Source: Bacillota bacterium (GTDB lineage Bacteria; Bacillota; Clostridia; Peptostreptococcales; Anaerovoracaceae). Taken from it: DNA of 7,709 bases. Where the stretch lies: positions 1-7,709 of the forward strand of contig JAFYUX010000075.1 of NCBI GenBank assembly GCA_017549385.1, given 5' to 3'. The notes beneath the pieces are model-generated. The model did not search any database. It saw only the letters and a list, made by a program, of their open reading frames with translations, and was not told where the DNA came from. The translations under genes were made by a program, and so were the position numbers. Positions 1-7,152 of the stretch are shown piece after piece. Each line of letters begins with the position of its first letter. The stretch's first letter is position 1.

Positions 1-264
1 AAAAAAGAAAAAGATATTCGTATGTCACAGTTAGCTATCGGTAAGTACATCTACGAACAGTACAAGAGCGGCAATGCTTTTGATGAAAAGATTACTGGTA
101 TTTGTAAGTCTATTGATGCTGATTACGCAGAAATCGCAAGACTTGAAATCGAAAAAGAAAACGTTGGCGTTGATGATCTCGAAGTAGAAGTAGTAGAGGC
201 AGTAGTTGTTGACGACGAATTCGACATCACAGCAGAAGACGAAGAAATGCTTAAAAATTTATAA
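1..264 (+). CDS. Small acidic protein of unknown function, 3' part (5' end outside the window)
   Basis: The reading frame is open from base 1 and ends at the TAA at 262-264, followed at once by in-frame TAG TAG. An ATG at 22 is possible, but no Shine-Dalgarno-like sequence precedes it, and the residues before it (KKEKDIR) continue the same charged helical pattern, so the gene probably begins upstream. The visible part has a helical, charged segment with QLAIGKYIYEQYKSG, then a second helix ending ARLEIEKE, and then a strongly acidic valine-rich tail with clustered D and E. The pattern resembles small Clostridia proteins of the form 'helix, GKxxYE, helix' that often end in a zinc ribbon, but no cysteine pair is present here, only a single Cys. 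No function can be assigned. A strong terminator follows 61 bases downstream, so this is the last gene of its transcript. Confidence 0.7.
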   Translation, partial: KKEKDIRMSQLAIGKYIYEQYKSGNAFDEKITGICKSIDADYAEIARLEIEKENVGVDDLEVEVVEAVVVDDEFDITAEDEEMLKNL

Positions 265-325
265 TAGTAGAGCATTAAAATTACATCTGGCATAAATTGC
301 CGGGATTTATAAAAACAGTTCAGTT

Positions 326-359
326 GGAGCAAGGTATAAAATGTACCTTGCTCCTTTTT
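326..359 (+). terminator. Intrinsic terminator after the small acidic gene
   Basis: A perfect 11-bp stem, GGAGCAAGGTA (326-336) with TACCTTGCTCC (344-354), encloses a 7-base loop and is followed by TTTTT (355-359). It ends the upstream transcript and isolates the following promoter from read-through. The stem is a perfect inverted repeat, so the 3' tract is what sets the direction. The T tract is short but continues as A TTATTA. Confidence 0.93.
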
Positions 360-371
360 ATTATACGTATA

Positions 372-400
372 TTGAAATACAGTGTAATAGTTGATATTAT
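372..400 (+). promoter_or_regulatory. Sigma-A-type promoter for the riboswitch-kup transcript
   Basis: A -35 box TTGAAA (372-377) is separated by exactly 17 bp from a -10 box TATTAT (395-400). TG at 392-393 gives an extended -10 (TGA before TATTAT). Transcription would start near 406-408, just before the first bases needed for the riboswitch outer stem at 410. That agreement supports both calls. The promoter lies directly downstream of the terminator of the preceding gene. Confidence 0.8.
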
Positions 401-409
401 ATGTGTAAA

Positions 410-524
410 TTGCTTAATACTGTTTATGGTAGCGGGAGAACCAAATTTTGGGGTGTATCTGCATTAGTGCAGTAGGAAACCTTCTTTTCCGAACCCGACA
501 GCTAATCTCGTCAGCACAAGAAGG
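410..524 (+). promoter_or_regulatory. Cyclic di-AMP riboswitch aptamer (ydaO/yuaA class)
   Basis: The stretch carries the family's conserved blocks in order: GGGAGAACC (434-442), TTTTGGGGTG (446-455), a CTGCA/TGCAG hairpin (459-463 with 468-472), GTAGG, then GAACCCGACAGCTAAT (491-506) and the distal AGAAGG. A GGAAA/TTTCC stem (475-479 with 486-490) exposes the loop CCTTCT (480-485), which is perfectly complementary to AGAAGG (519-524), matching the pseudoknot known for this class. An outer stem is plausible between TTGCT (410-414) and the AG..CAA part of 513-519. The family binds c-di-AMP and usually acts as an OFF switch for potassium transport, osmolyte and cell-wall genes. The next gene is a potassium transporter, which fits. 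Assignment is by recalled consensus, not by a covariance search. Confidence 0.93.
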
Positions 525-580
525 AAACAATTGCTCTGATTTACATGCAAAGCATATTTTGTGTATCATTTTTTGTGCTG
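512..580 (+). promoter_or_regulatory. Antiterminator of the c-di-AMP riboswitch
   Basis: CAGCACAA (512-519) at the 3' edge of the aptamer is perfectly complementary to TTGTGCTG (573-580). Pairing can extend to 512-523 with 569-580 through two A-U and two G-U pairs. The left strand contains the aptamer's outer-stem and pseudoknot bases, and the right strand contains the first four bases of the terminator stem. The two folds therefore exclude each other. Ligand-bound aptamer keeps 512-523 and lets the terminator form; free RNA forms this helix and transcription continues into kup. The logic is inferred from complementarity and agrees with the known OFF behaviour of the class. Confidence 0.8.
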
Positions 581-608
581 CTTTTGTTAAAAGCGGCTTT
601 TTATTTTT
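577..608 (+). terminator. Riboswitch-controlled intrinsic terminator before kup
   Basis: GCTGCTTTT (577-585) pairs with AAAAGCGGC (589-597) as a 9-bp stem with one G-U pair and a 3-base GTT loop. It is followed by TTTTT A TTTTT (598-608). It lies 34 bases before the kup start codon. Its first four bases are shared with the antiterminator helix, which makes it conditional. Confidence 0.9.
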
Positions 609-642
609 GGTACCATTTTTTGCAGAAAGGTCATATTAACTT

Positions 643-2649
643 ATGGAACATATTCAGGAAGGCAAACAAGGAAAGAAAAATATCAAATTTGCCATGTTTT
701 TGATAACTATAGGTATCGTATATGGTGATATTGGTACTTCACCACTGTATGTAATGAAATCCATTGTTGCTGGAAACGGTGGCATTGGTAATGTGGATGA
801 GCGTTTTATTATCGGATCACTCTCACTTGTCATCTGGACGGTGACACTTCTTACTACAGTAAAGTTTATACTTATTGCATTAAAGGCCGATAACCATGGC
901 GAAGGTGGCATTTTTGCGTTATTTTCACTCGTAAAAAATAATGCAAAATGGCTTATAATCCCTGCGATGGTAGGTGGTGCTGCATTGCTTGCAGATGGTG
1001 TACTGACTCCTGCAGTTACTGTTACTACGGCAGTAGAAGGATTACGCAGTATAGAGACAATGAATCGTTTTCTGGGTGATGGTCAGGCAAAAGTAGTAAT
1101 AATTACTTTACTTATTATATTCATGCTGTTCTCCGTACAGAGAGTAGGAACCAGCAAAATAGGTAAGGCTTTTGGTCCATGCATGTTACTCTGGTTTACA
1201 TTCCTGGGGGTAACTGGCGCATCAATGATTATGCAGCATCCAGCAGTTATCAAAGCATTTAACCCGGTTTATGCTATTCAGGTTCTTTTCTCTCCTTATA
1301 ATAAGGCTGGACTTATGATTTTGGGCAGTGTATTCCTTGCTACTACAGGTGCAGAGGCATTGTATTCTGATATGGGCCACGTTGGACGTGAAAATATCTA
1401 CCGCAGCTGGCCTTTTGTAAAAGGATGTCTTATTCTTAACTATCTGGGACAGGGTGCATGGATTATCAGCAATATGAATAATTCTGCGCTGCAGACGATT
1501 ACAGACTTAAATCCTTTCTTTGAGATGTTACCCGGTATACTTCGTCCTGTAGCAGTAATTCTCAGTACTATGGCAGCTATTATTGCTTCTCAGGCTCTGA
1601 TTACTGGTTCATATACATTGGTATCTGAAGCAATTTCATTAGATTTACTTCCACATCTGGAGATTCGTTATCCTTCTGATACTAAGGGTCAGCTTTATAT
1701 CGGTTCAGTCAACACGATTCTGTGGGTGGGATGCAGCCTTGTTGTACTGATTTTCCGTTCAGGTCATCGTATCGAAACTGCTTACGGTCTTGCTATTACA
1801 ATTGCTATGCTGCTGACAACAGTACTTCTTTTCGATTACCTCAAAACTCTCCGCAAAAAGCCTGTTTTTGCGTGGCTGGTACTTGTGGTCTTTGGATTAA
1901 TCGAAATCGTCTTCTTCATCTCTAGCCTTGGAAAATTCCTGCACGGTGGTTATTTCTCAGCGATTCTGACGATGATAATTCTCTTCGTTATGATTATCTG
2001 GCATCGTGGTACTCAGCTGGAGCAAAAATACAGTACTGATTTAAAAATGCGTGACCATGTTGAGTCATTAAAGGCGCTGAGCAATGATGAAGACATCAAT
2101 CTCATGTCTCACAATCTTGTATATCTTGAAAATGGTAAGGATATTGATTATATCGATCGTGATATTCTTTATTCTATACTGGATAAAGATCCAAAACGTG
2201 CAGAGGCATACTGGTTTGTAAGTGTTCATTTACTTGACCATCCGCAGGCTATGAATTACGAGGTAGAAACATACGACAGCGATTGTGTATTTCGCGTTCG
2301 TCTTAACCTTGGATTCCAGTGTAAACCACATGTTAATGTATATCTTCGTCAGATTGTACATGATCTGCAGGAGAGTGGAGAGCTTCCATTACAGAATAAG
2401 TGTTATTCCATTTATGAAAAATCATCTGTTGGTAGCTTTAAGTTCTGTGTTCTTCACAAATCAGTTCCTACAAAGTCAGAACTTTCAATATTCGACGAAA
2501 TGACTTTAAATATAAAATACTTTATCCGTAAGATAGCTGGCTCAAAGGTAAAATGGTATGGTCTGGATAACTCTACTATTATCTACGAAAAAGTACCAAT
2601 GGTTATCGGATCGGGTCAGAGAGGTCAGCGTATCCACCGTATAAAGTAA
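643..2649 (+). CDS. kup: Kup-family low-affinity potassium uptake transporter
   Basis: A 668-residue inner-membrane K+ transporter of the KUP/HAK/KT family, which usually measures 620-700 residues; members are thought to co-transport K+ with H+. Family motifs are intact: GDIGTSPLY in the first membrane helix (28-36), KADNHGEGGIFAL (81-93), LADGVLTPA (116-124), GAEALYSDMGHVGR (237-249) and ITGSYTLVSEA (320-330). Twelve hydrophobic segments can be placed between about residues 14 and 455, followed by a cytosolic C-terminal domain (about 456-668). Acidic residues D29, D118, E132 and E238 sit in or near helices, as expected for ion coupling. The ATG at 643 is the first after an in-frame TAA (637-639); AAAGG (626-630) is its ribosome binding site at slightly long spacing. 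A c-di-AMP riboswitch and a conditional terminator precede the gene, and a terminator follows it, so it is monocistronic. Arginine is written CGT/CGC at 20 of 22 positions, unlike the downstream genes. Confidence 0.96.
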   Translation: MEHIQEGKQGKKNIKFAMFLITIGIVYGDIGTSPLYVMKSIVAGNGGIGNVDERFIIGSLSLVIWTVTLLTTVKFILIALKADNHGEGGIFALFSLVKNNAKWLIIPAMVGGAALLADGVLTPAVTVTTAVEGLRSIETMNRFLGDGQAKVVIITLLIIFMLFSVQRVGTSKIGKAFGPCMLLWFTFLGVTGASMIMQHPAVIKAFNPVYAIQVLFSPYNKAGLMILGSVFLATTGAEALYSDMGHVGRENIYRSWPFVKGCLILNYLGQGAWIISNMNNSALQTITDLNPFFEMLPGILRPVAVILSTMAAIIASQALITGSYTLVSEAISLDLLPHLEIRYPSDTKGQLYIGSVNTILWVGCSLVVLIFRSGHRIETAYGLAITIAMLLTTVLLFDYLKTLRKKPVFAWLVLVVFGLIEIVFFISSLGKFLHGGYFSAILTMIILFVMIIWHRGTQLEQKYSTDLKMRDHVESLKALSNDEDINLMSHNLVYLENGKDIDYIDRDILYSILDKDPKRAEAYWFVSVHLLDHPQAMNYEVETYDSDCVFRVRLNLGFQCKPHVNVYLRQIVHDLQESGELPLQNKCYSIYEKSSVGSFKFCVLHKSVPTKSELSIFDEMTLNIKYFIRKIAGSKVKWYGLDNSTIIYEKVPMVIGSGQRGQRIHRIK

Positions 2650-2677
2650 CGTGTGATACCTGAATATAATTACAACA

Positions 2678-2715
2678 AACCCGCAGCATGGCTTCTTGCT
2701 GTGGGTTATTTTTTT
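2678..2715 (+). terminator. Intrinsic terminator after kup
   Basis: AACCCGCAGCA (2678-2688) pairs with TGCTGTGGGTT (2697-2707) as an 11-bp stem with one G-U pair and an 8-base loop. Seven Ts follow (2709-2715). It begins 28 bases after the kup stop codon and closes the transporter transcript. Confidence 0.93.
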
Positions 2716-2716
2716 C

Positions 2717-2745
2717 TTGTAAATTAAGTAATTTAGCAGTATTCT
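2717..2745 (+). promoter_or_regulatory. Weak candidate promoter for the downstream operon
   Basis: TTGTAA (2717-2722) and TATTCT (2740-2745) are 17 bp apart, each matching the sigma-A consensus at four of six positions. Transcription would start near 2752 and give a leader of about 157 bases. The boxes are imperfect and chance matches are common in AT-rich DNA. No better pair was found between the kup terminator and the next start codon. Confidence 0.25.
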
Positions 2746-2817
2746 ATATCTTGAAGAAAATAAGTTTTATCATCAAACTATTTTCTGGATTGAAGTATTT
2801 AGGTTAAAAATGAAGTT

Positions 2818-2845
2818 ATTTGGGACCCCTCCGGGGACCGCAAAT
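2818..2845 (+). repeat. GC-rich imperfect inverted repeat in the leader of the activase-fusion operon
   Basis: The arms run 2818-2829 and 2833-2845 around a TCC centre. CCCC (2826-2829) pairs with GGGG (2833-2836), an A/A mismatch follows, then GG/CC, one bulged G (2840), and finally ATTTG with CAAAT (2818-2822 with 2841-2845), for 11 base pairs in total. It is a sharp GC-rich island in AT-rich surroundings, 63 bases before the start codon at 2909. There is no T tract after it, so it is not a normal intrinsic terminator. It could be an operator or an RNA hairpin in the leader; its role is unknown. Confidence 0.55.
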
Positions 2846-2908
2846 GTTATTAGATTAAAATTGGGATTAATATTGATAAAAGCTAACGACAGACAGAGGT
2901 GACATTAG

Positions 2909-5900
2909 ATGAAACTTGGAATTGACGTTGGATCAACAACCGTAAAACTCGTTCTTATGGAGGACGACGGAAATATTATTTATAAGAGATACGAAAGACA
3001 TATGTCTAACGTTTTTGAAAAGGTGGGAGAGCTTCTCAACGACCTTGCTTCTGTGTATGATGGGGACACACATGTTGTAATTACAGGTTCAGGAGGCCTT
3101 TCTCTTGCAACAAAGATGGGCATCACTTTTGAACAGGAAGTAGTTACTTGCTCAGAAGCAGTAGAACATCTTATTCCTGAAACAGATGTAGTTATTGAGC
3201 TTGGGGGCGAAGACGCAAAGATAACTTTCTACGAAGGAACTATAGAACAGCGTATGAATGGTACATGTGCCGGTGGTACTGGTGCCTTTATCGACCAGAT
3301 GGCTGTTCTTTTAAATACCGATGCCGAAGGCATCAACGAAGCTGCAAAAAACTACAAGACTATTTATCCTATTGCTGCAAGATGTGGTGTATTTGCCAAA
3401 ACAGATATTCAGCCGCTTATTAACGAAGGTGCAGCTCAGGAAGACCTTGCAGTTTCGATTTTCCAGGCGGTAGTTAATCAGACTATTTCCGGCCTGGCAT
3501 GCGGTCGTACTATAAAGGGCAATGTTGCGTTTCTTGGTGGCCCTCTGTCATTTATGTCAGAACTCAGAAAGCGTTTTATTGAAACGCTGGGCCTCAAAGA
3601 CGAAAATGTTATTTTCCCTTCAGATTCTCAGTATTACGTTGCTATAGGTGCAGCTCTCATGTCAGGAAAGTATCCTACACATGCAGTTTCTGCCCTTGTA
3701 GAGCGTATTCAAGCTCCAGACATGGTAGAAGAATCTGAAACAAAGCATCTTCCTGCTTTATTTGAAACAGAAGAAGATTATAGAAAGTTTACAGAACGTC
3801 ATGAGCAGAACAGAGTAGGCAGAAAGGATATAAGCCAGGCAAAAGGTCCTGCATTCCTTGGTATCGATGCCGGTTCTACTACTACAAAAGCTGCTCTTAC
3901 TGACAGCGAAGGCAATCTTTTATATACATTCTACAGAAACAACGAAGGTAACCCTGTAGAAACATCAAGAACTATGCTTAAGGAACTCTACAGCATCATG
4001 CCAGAAGAACTCTTTATTGCATATACAGTTACAACTGGTTATGGCGAAGGCCTTATCAAGGCGGCTTTTGGTGCTGATCACGGAGAGATCGAAACTATTG
4101 CTCATTATCGTGCAGCGAGGGCATTCCAGCCTGCAGTTGACTTTATTCTGGACATCGGTGGTCAGGATATGAAGTGCATCAAGATTAAGGATGGTGCTAT
4201 TTACAATATCATGCTTAATGAAGCATGTTCTTCCGGCTGTGGTTCATTTATCGAAACATATGCCAAGTCTGTAAATATGAACGTTATCGATTTTGCTGCA
4301 GAAGCCGTAAAATCAGATTCTCCGGTTGATCTCGGCACAAGATGTACGGTATTTATGAATTCAAAAGTAAAGCAGGCTCAGAAAGAAGGCGCTACTATTG
4401 GCGATATTTCTGCCGGTCTGTCTTACTCAGTTATAAAGAACGCTCTTTATAAGGTTATCAAGCTTAGAGATGTGTCAGAAGCAGGGGAACACATCATCGT
4501 TCAGGGTGGTACTTTCCTCAATGATGCTATCCTCAGAAGTATCGAGCTTATCCTTGATAGAGACGTTATTAGACCTGATATTTCAGGTGTTATGGGTGCT
4601 TATGGTGCTGCTCTTATCGGTATGGAAAGATATGCCGGTATCGGTAAGTCAGGTATCGCAGACAAGGATGCAGTGGACAGCTTTACTATGAAAAATGTTC
4701 ACGCAAGATGCGGTCTTTGCGAAAATAACTGCCAGCTCACTATCAGCAGATTTGGTGACGGTAGCCGTTTTATCACAGGTAACAGATGTGAGCGTGGTGC
4801 CGGTGCATCAAAGAGCACAAACGACGAATACAACTTATTTAAATACAAGTACCAGAAACTCTTCGAGTATGAGCCTCTGGCAGAAAAAGATGCTGTTCGC
4901 GGAGCGATCGGTATCCCTAGAGTTCTTAACATGCACGAAAACTATCCATTCTGGTTTACATTCCTGACAGAACTGGGCTTCAGAGTTGTTCTTTCTCCGG
5001 TTTCTTCAAAAGAAATGTACGAAAGCGGTATGGATACTATTGCTTCTGATACTGCATGTTACCCTGCAAAGCTGGTTCACGGTCACATCAAGTGGCTTAT
5101 TAAAAGCGGCGTAAAGACCATCTTCTATCCGAGCATTAACTATGAGCTCATAGAAGACGCAGGTGCAAACAATCACTTTAACTGTCCTGTTGTAGCTATG
5201 TATCCAGAAGTAATCGCAGGCAATATGGACGATCAGATCGAAGAAGCGGGCGTTGATTTTATGCATCCGTTCCTTCCTTACTATGATGACAAGCGTCTTG
5301 GCGAAAGACTTTTCGAAGAATTTGGAAAGTTTGGCGTAAGGAAAGACCAGGTTATCAAGGCAATGAATGCTGCTCGTGCAGAAGACAAGAAATTTAAAGA
5401 TGATATTATCAGAAAAGCTGACGAGATCATCGATCACATAGAAGAAACAGGCATGAATGCTATTATTCTGGCAGGTAGACCGTATCATCTCGATCCAGAG
5501 ATCAATCACGGTATCGATCAGGTAATCACTTCATTTGGTTTTGCTGTACTTACAGAATCTTCTGTTGCACACAGAAGTAATCTCAAGCGTCCTATCAGAG
5601 TTCTTGACCAGTGGATGTATCATACTAGACTCTACAAAGCTGCTGATTATGCAGGTTCAAGAGATGATATGGATCTTATACAGCTCAACTCATTTGGTTG
5701 TGGTCTTGATGCTGTAACTACAGATCAGGTAGAAGAAATTCTTTCAGCTAAAAACAAGCTTTATACTGTTCTCAAGATTGACGAAGGTTCAAATCTCGGT
5801 GCTGCCCGTATCCGTATCAGATCACTCAAGGCGGCTATCGAGGAAAGAGAAAAGCACAAGATTTATCATAAAGATGAGTCAAAGCCTTTCGAAAGAGTTA

Positions 5901-7150
5901 TCTTTACGGAAAAGATGAAAGAAGAATACACTATCATCGTTCCACAGATGGCTCCAATGCAGTTTGATCTTATTGAAACTGCCTTTAGAGAAGGTGGATA
6001 CAAGGCTGTTGTACTTCCATCAGTAGATAAAAATGCTGTAGAAGTAGGTCTTAAGTACATAAACAACGATGCATGTTACCCGACTATAGTTTCACTTGGT
6101 CAGATTATCAGTGCACTTCAGTCAGGCGAGTTTGATCTGGATAAAACAGCTGTTGTAATGACTCAGACTGGCGGCGGTTGCAGAGCCAGCAACTATATTG
6201 CGCTTCTTAGAAAAGCACTTAAAGAACTTGGAATGGAACAGATTCCAGTTGTTTCTATCAATATAGTAGGGTTAGAAAGCAATCCTGGTATGAAATTTAC
6301 ACCAAAGTTTGTAATCAGCGTTTTCCTGGCTTGTCTGTACGGGGATCTCTTTATGAGATTAACTAATGCAACAAGACCATACGAAAAGGTGCCAGGCAGT
6401 GTAAATGCTCTTTATCAGAAGTGGAATGAGATTGCTCGCGCAAACGTAAAAGACAGAAGCCTTTCAAGATTCAAGAAAATTGTTAAGCAAATTGTAAAAG
6501 AATTTGATGAAATTGAGCTTCTTGATATAAAGAAACCAAAGGTTGGTGTAGTAGGCGAAATCCTCGTAAAATACCACCCAAATGCAAACAACGATATCGT
6601 TAGCATCATTGAAAATGAAGGCGGCGAAGCTGTTGTACCTGAACTTCTGGATTTCTTTATGTACAACCTTAAAAATCATGATTTTAACTATGAAAAGATG
6701 GCGGGTTCGTATAAAATGAAAATGTTCGGTAGAATTGGTATGAAGGTTATCTATTTCTACAGAAACATTATTAATCGTGAGTTAAACAATAGTAAGCGCT
6801 TTGATGCACCTCATCATATCGATAAGATTGCAGAAAAAGCTGAAACTGTTACTTCTCTTGGCACTCAGTGTGGTGAAGGCTGGCTTCTTGCCGGCGAGAT
6901 GACGGAGCTCATCGACAGTGGCGTACCAAACATCGTATGCCTGCAGCCATTCGCATGTCTCCCTAACCATGTAACGGGCAAGGGTATGATCAAGCCTTTG
7001 AGAAAGCATAATCCACTTACAAACATTGTAGCAATCGACTATGATCCTGGTGCAAGTGATGTAAATCAGCTTAACCGTATCAAGCTCATGATGGCTACAG
7101 CTCACAGAAATCTGGAAAAATCTCTTAAAGAAGAAAACAAAGGAGAATAG
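2909..7150 (+). CDS. Fused double activase / 2-hydroxyacyl-CoA dehydratase-like protein (BadF/BcrA ATPase x2, DUF2229, HgdB-like)
   Basis: A 1413-residue protein, probably cytosolic, with no signal peptide or membrane helix. Two ASKHA-type ATPase lobes come first. Lobe 1 (about 1-260) has GIDVGSTTVK (4-13), ELGGEDAK (97-104), CAGGTGAFIDQMA (120-132), ARCGVFAK (157-164) and FLGGP (208-212). Lobe 2 (about 316-575) has GIDAGSTTTK (318-327), DIGGQDMK (415-422), CSSGCGSFIE (440-449), TRCTVF (477-482) and QGGTF (532-536). C120/C159 and C440/C479 match the cysteines that hold the bridging [4Fe-4S] cluster in activators such as HgdC. A linker with CxxCxxxC and a fourth Cys (C601, C604, C608, C627) leads to a DUF2229-like segment (about 665-970) and an HgdB-like segment (about 1005-1385). 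Known relatives couple ATP hydrolysis to low-potential electron transfer to iron-sulfur dehydratases or reductases; the substrate here is unknown and should not be assumed to be hydroxyglutaryl-CoA. The start is fixed by AGAGGTGA (2895-2902). It probably leads an operon with the ACT and DUF711 genes. Confidence 0.93.
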   Translation: MKLGIDVGSTTVKLVLMEDDGNIIYKRYERHMSNVFEKVGELLNDLASVYDGDTHVVITGSGGLSLATKMGITFEQEVVTCSEAVEHLIPETDVVIELGGEDAKITFYEGTIEQRMNGTCAGGTGAFIDQMAVLLNTDAEGINEAAKNYKTIYPIAARCGVFAKTDIQPLINEGAAQEDLAVSIFQAVVNQTISGLACGRTIKGNVAFLGGPLSFMSELRKRFIETLGLKDENVIFPSDSQYYVAIGAALMSGKYPTHAVSALVERIQAPDMVEESETKHLPALFETEEDYRKFTERHEQNRVGRKDISQAKGPAFLGIDAGSTTTKAALTDSEGNLLYTFYRNNEGNPVETSRTMLKELYSIMPEELFIAYTVTTGYGEGLIKAAFGADHGEIETIAHYRAARAFQPAVDFILDIGGQDMKCIKIKDGAIYNIMLNEACSSGCGSFIETYAKSVNMNVIDFAAEAVKSDSPVDLGTRCTVFMNSKVKQAQKEGATIGDISAGLSYSVIKNALYKVIKLRDVSEAGEHIIVQGGTFLNDAILRSIELILDRDVIRPDISGVMGAYGAALIGMERYAGIGKSGIADKDAVDSFTMKNVHARCGLCENNCQLTISRFGDGSRFITGNRCERGAGASKSTNDEYNLFKYKYQKLFEYEPLAEKDAVRGAIGIPRVLNMHENYPFWFTFLTELGFRVVLSPVSSKEMYESGMDTIASDTACYPAKLVHGHIKWLIKSGVKTIFYPSINYELIEDAGANNHFNCPVVAMYPEVIAGNMDDQIEEAGVDFMHPFLPYYDDKRLGERLFEEFGKFGVRKDQVIKAMNAARAEDKKFKDDIIRKADEIIDHIEETGMNAIILAGRPYHLDPEINHGIDQVITSFGFAVLTESSVAHRSNLKRPIRVLDQWMYHTRLYKAADYAGSRDDMDLIQLNSFGCGLDAVTTDQVEEILSAKNKLYTVLKIDEGSNLGAARIRIRSLKAAIEEREKHKIYHKDESKPFERVIFTEKMKEEYTIIVPQMAPMQFDLIETAFREGGYKAVVLPSVDKNAVEVGLKYINNDACYPTIVSLGQIISALQSGEFDLDKTAVVMTQTGGGCRASNYIALLRKALKELGMEQIPVVSINIVGLESNPGMKFTPKFVISVFLACLYGDLFMRLTNATRPYEKVPGSVNALYQKWNEIARANVKDRSLSRFKKIVKQIVKEFDEIELLDIKKPKVGVVGEILVKYHPNANNDIVSIIENEGGEAVVPELLDFFMYNLKNHDFNYEKMAGSYKMKMFGRIGMKVIYFYRNIINRELNNSKRFDAPHHIDKIAEKAETVTSLGTQCGEGWLLAGEMTELIDSGVPNIVCLQPFACLPNHVTGKGMIKPLRKHNPLTNIVAIDYDPGASDVNQLNRIKLMMATAHRNLEKSLKEENKGE

Positions 7151-7152
7151 AT
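7139..7152 (+). promoter_or_regulatory. Ribosome binding site inside the end of the activase-fusion gene (coupling to the ACT gene)
   Basis: AAAGGAG (7139-7145) lies within the last codons of the upstream gene, whose TAG stop is at 7148-7150. The next ATG follows at 7153 after two spacer bases. Ribosomes ending on the long gene are placed on the next start, so translational coupling is likely. Confidence 0.85.

Noticed and set aside
22..24. ATG at 22 as the true start of the first gene
   Set aside because: No Shine-Dalgarno-like sequence precedes it, and the frame stays open to the window edge with residues that continue the helical pattern, so a start upstream of the window is more likely.
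289..301. Small hairpin GGCA/TGCC after the first gene
   Set aside because: Four base pairs with no T tract; the strong terminator at 326-359 accounts for transcript ending.
448..639. 63-codon open frame on the + strand between the promoter and kup
   Set aside because: It lies entirely within the riboswitch aptamer, antiterminator and terminator, has no ribosome binding site, and its translation resembles nothing; the bases are explained by RNA structure.
5006..5509. 167-codon open frame on the - strand
   Set aside because: It is antisense to the well-supported 1413-residue coding frame, has no visible ribosome binding site or family motif, and is a shadow of a strongly biased codon pattern on the other strand.
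6782..7105. 107-codon open frame on the - strand
   Set aside because: It lies antisense inside conserved C-terminal motifs of the activase-fusion protein, and nothing suggests independent coding.
2909..7150. Naming the long gene 2-hydroxyglutaryl-CoA dehydratase or its activator (hgdC)
   Set aside because: Only the ATPase and HgdB-like folds are supported. The fused, duplicated architecture differs from the characterised HgdC and HgdAB proteins, and nothing in the window indicates that substrate.
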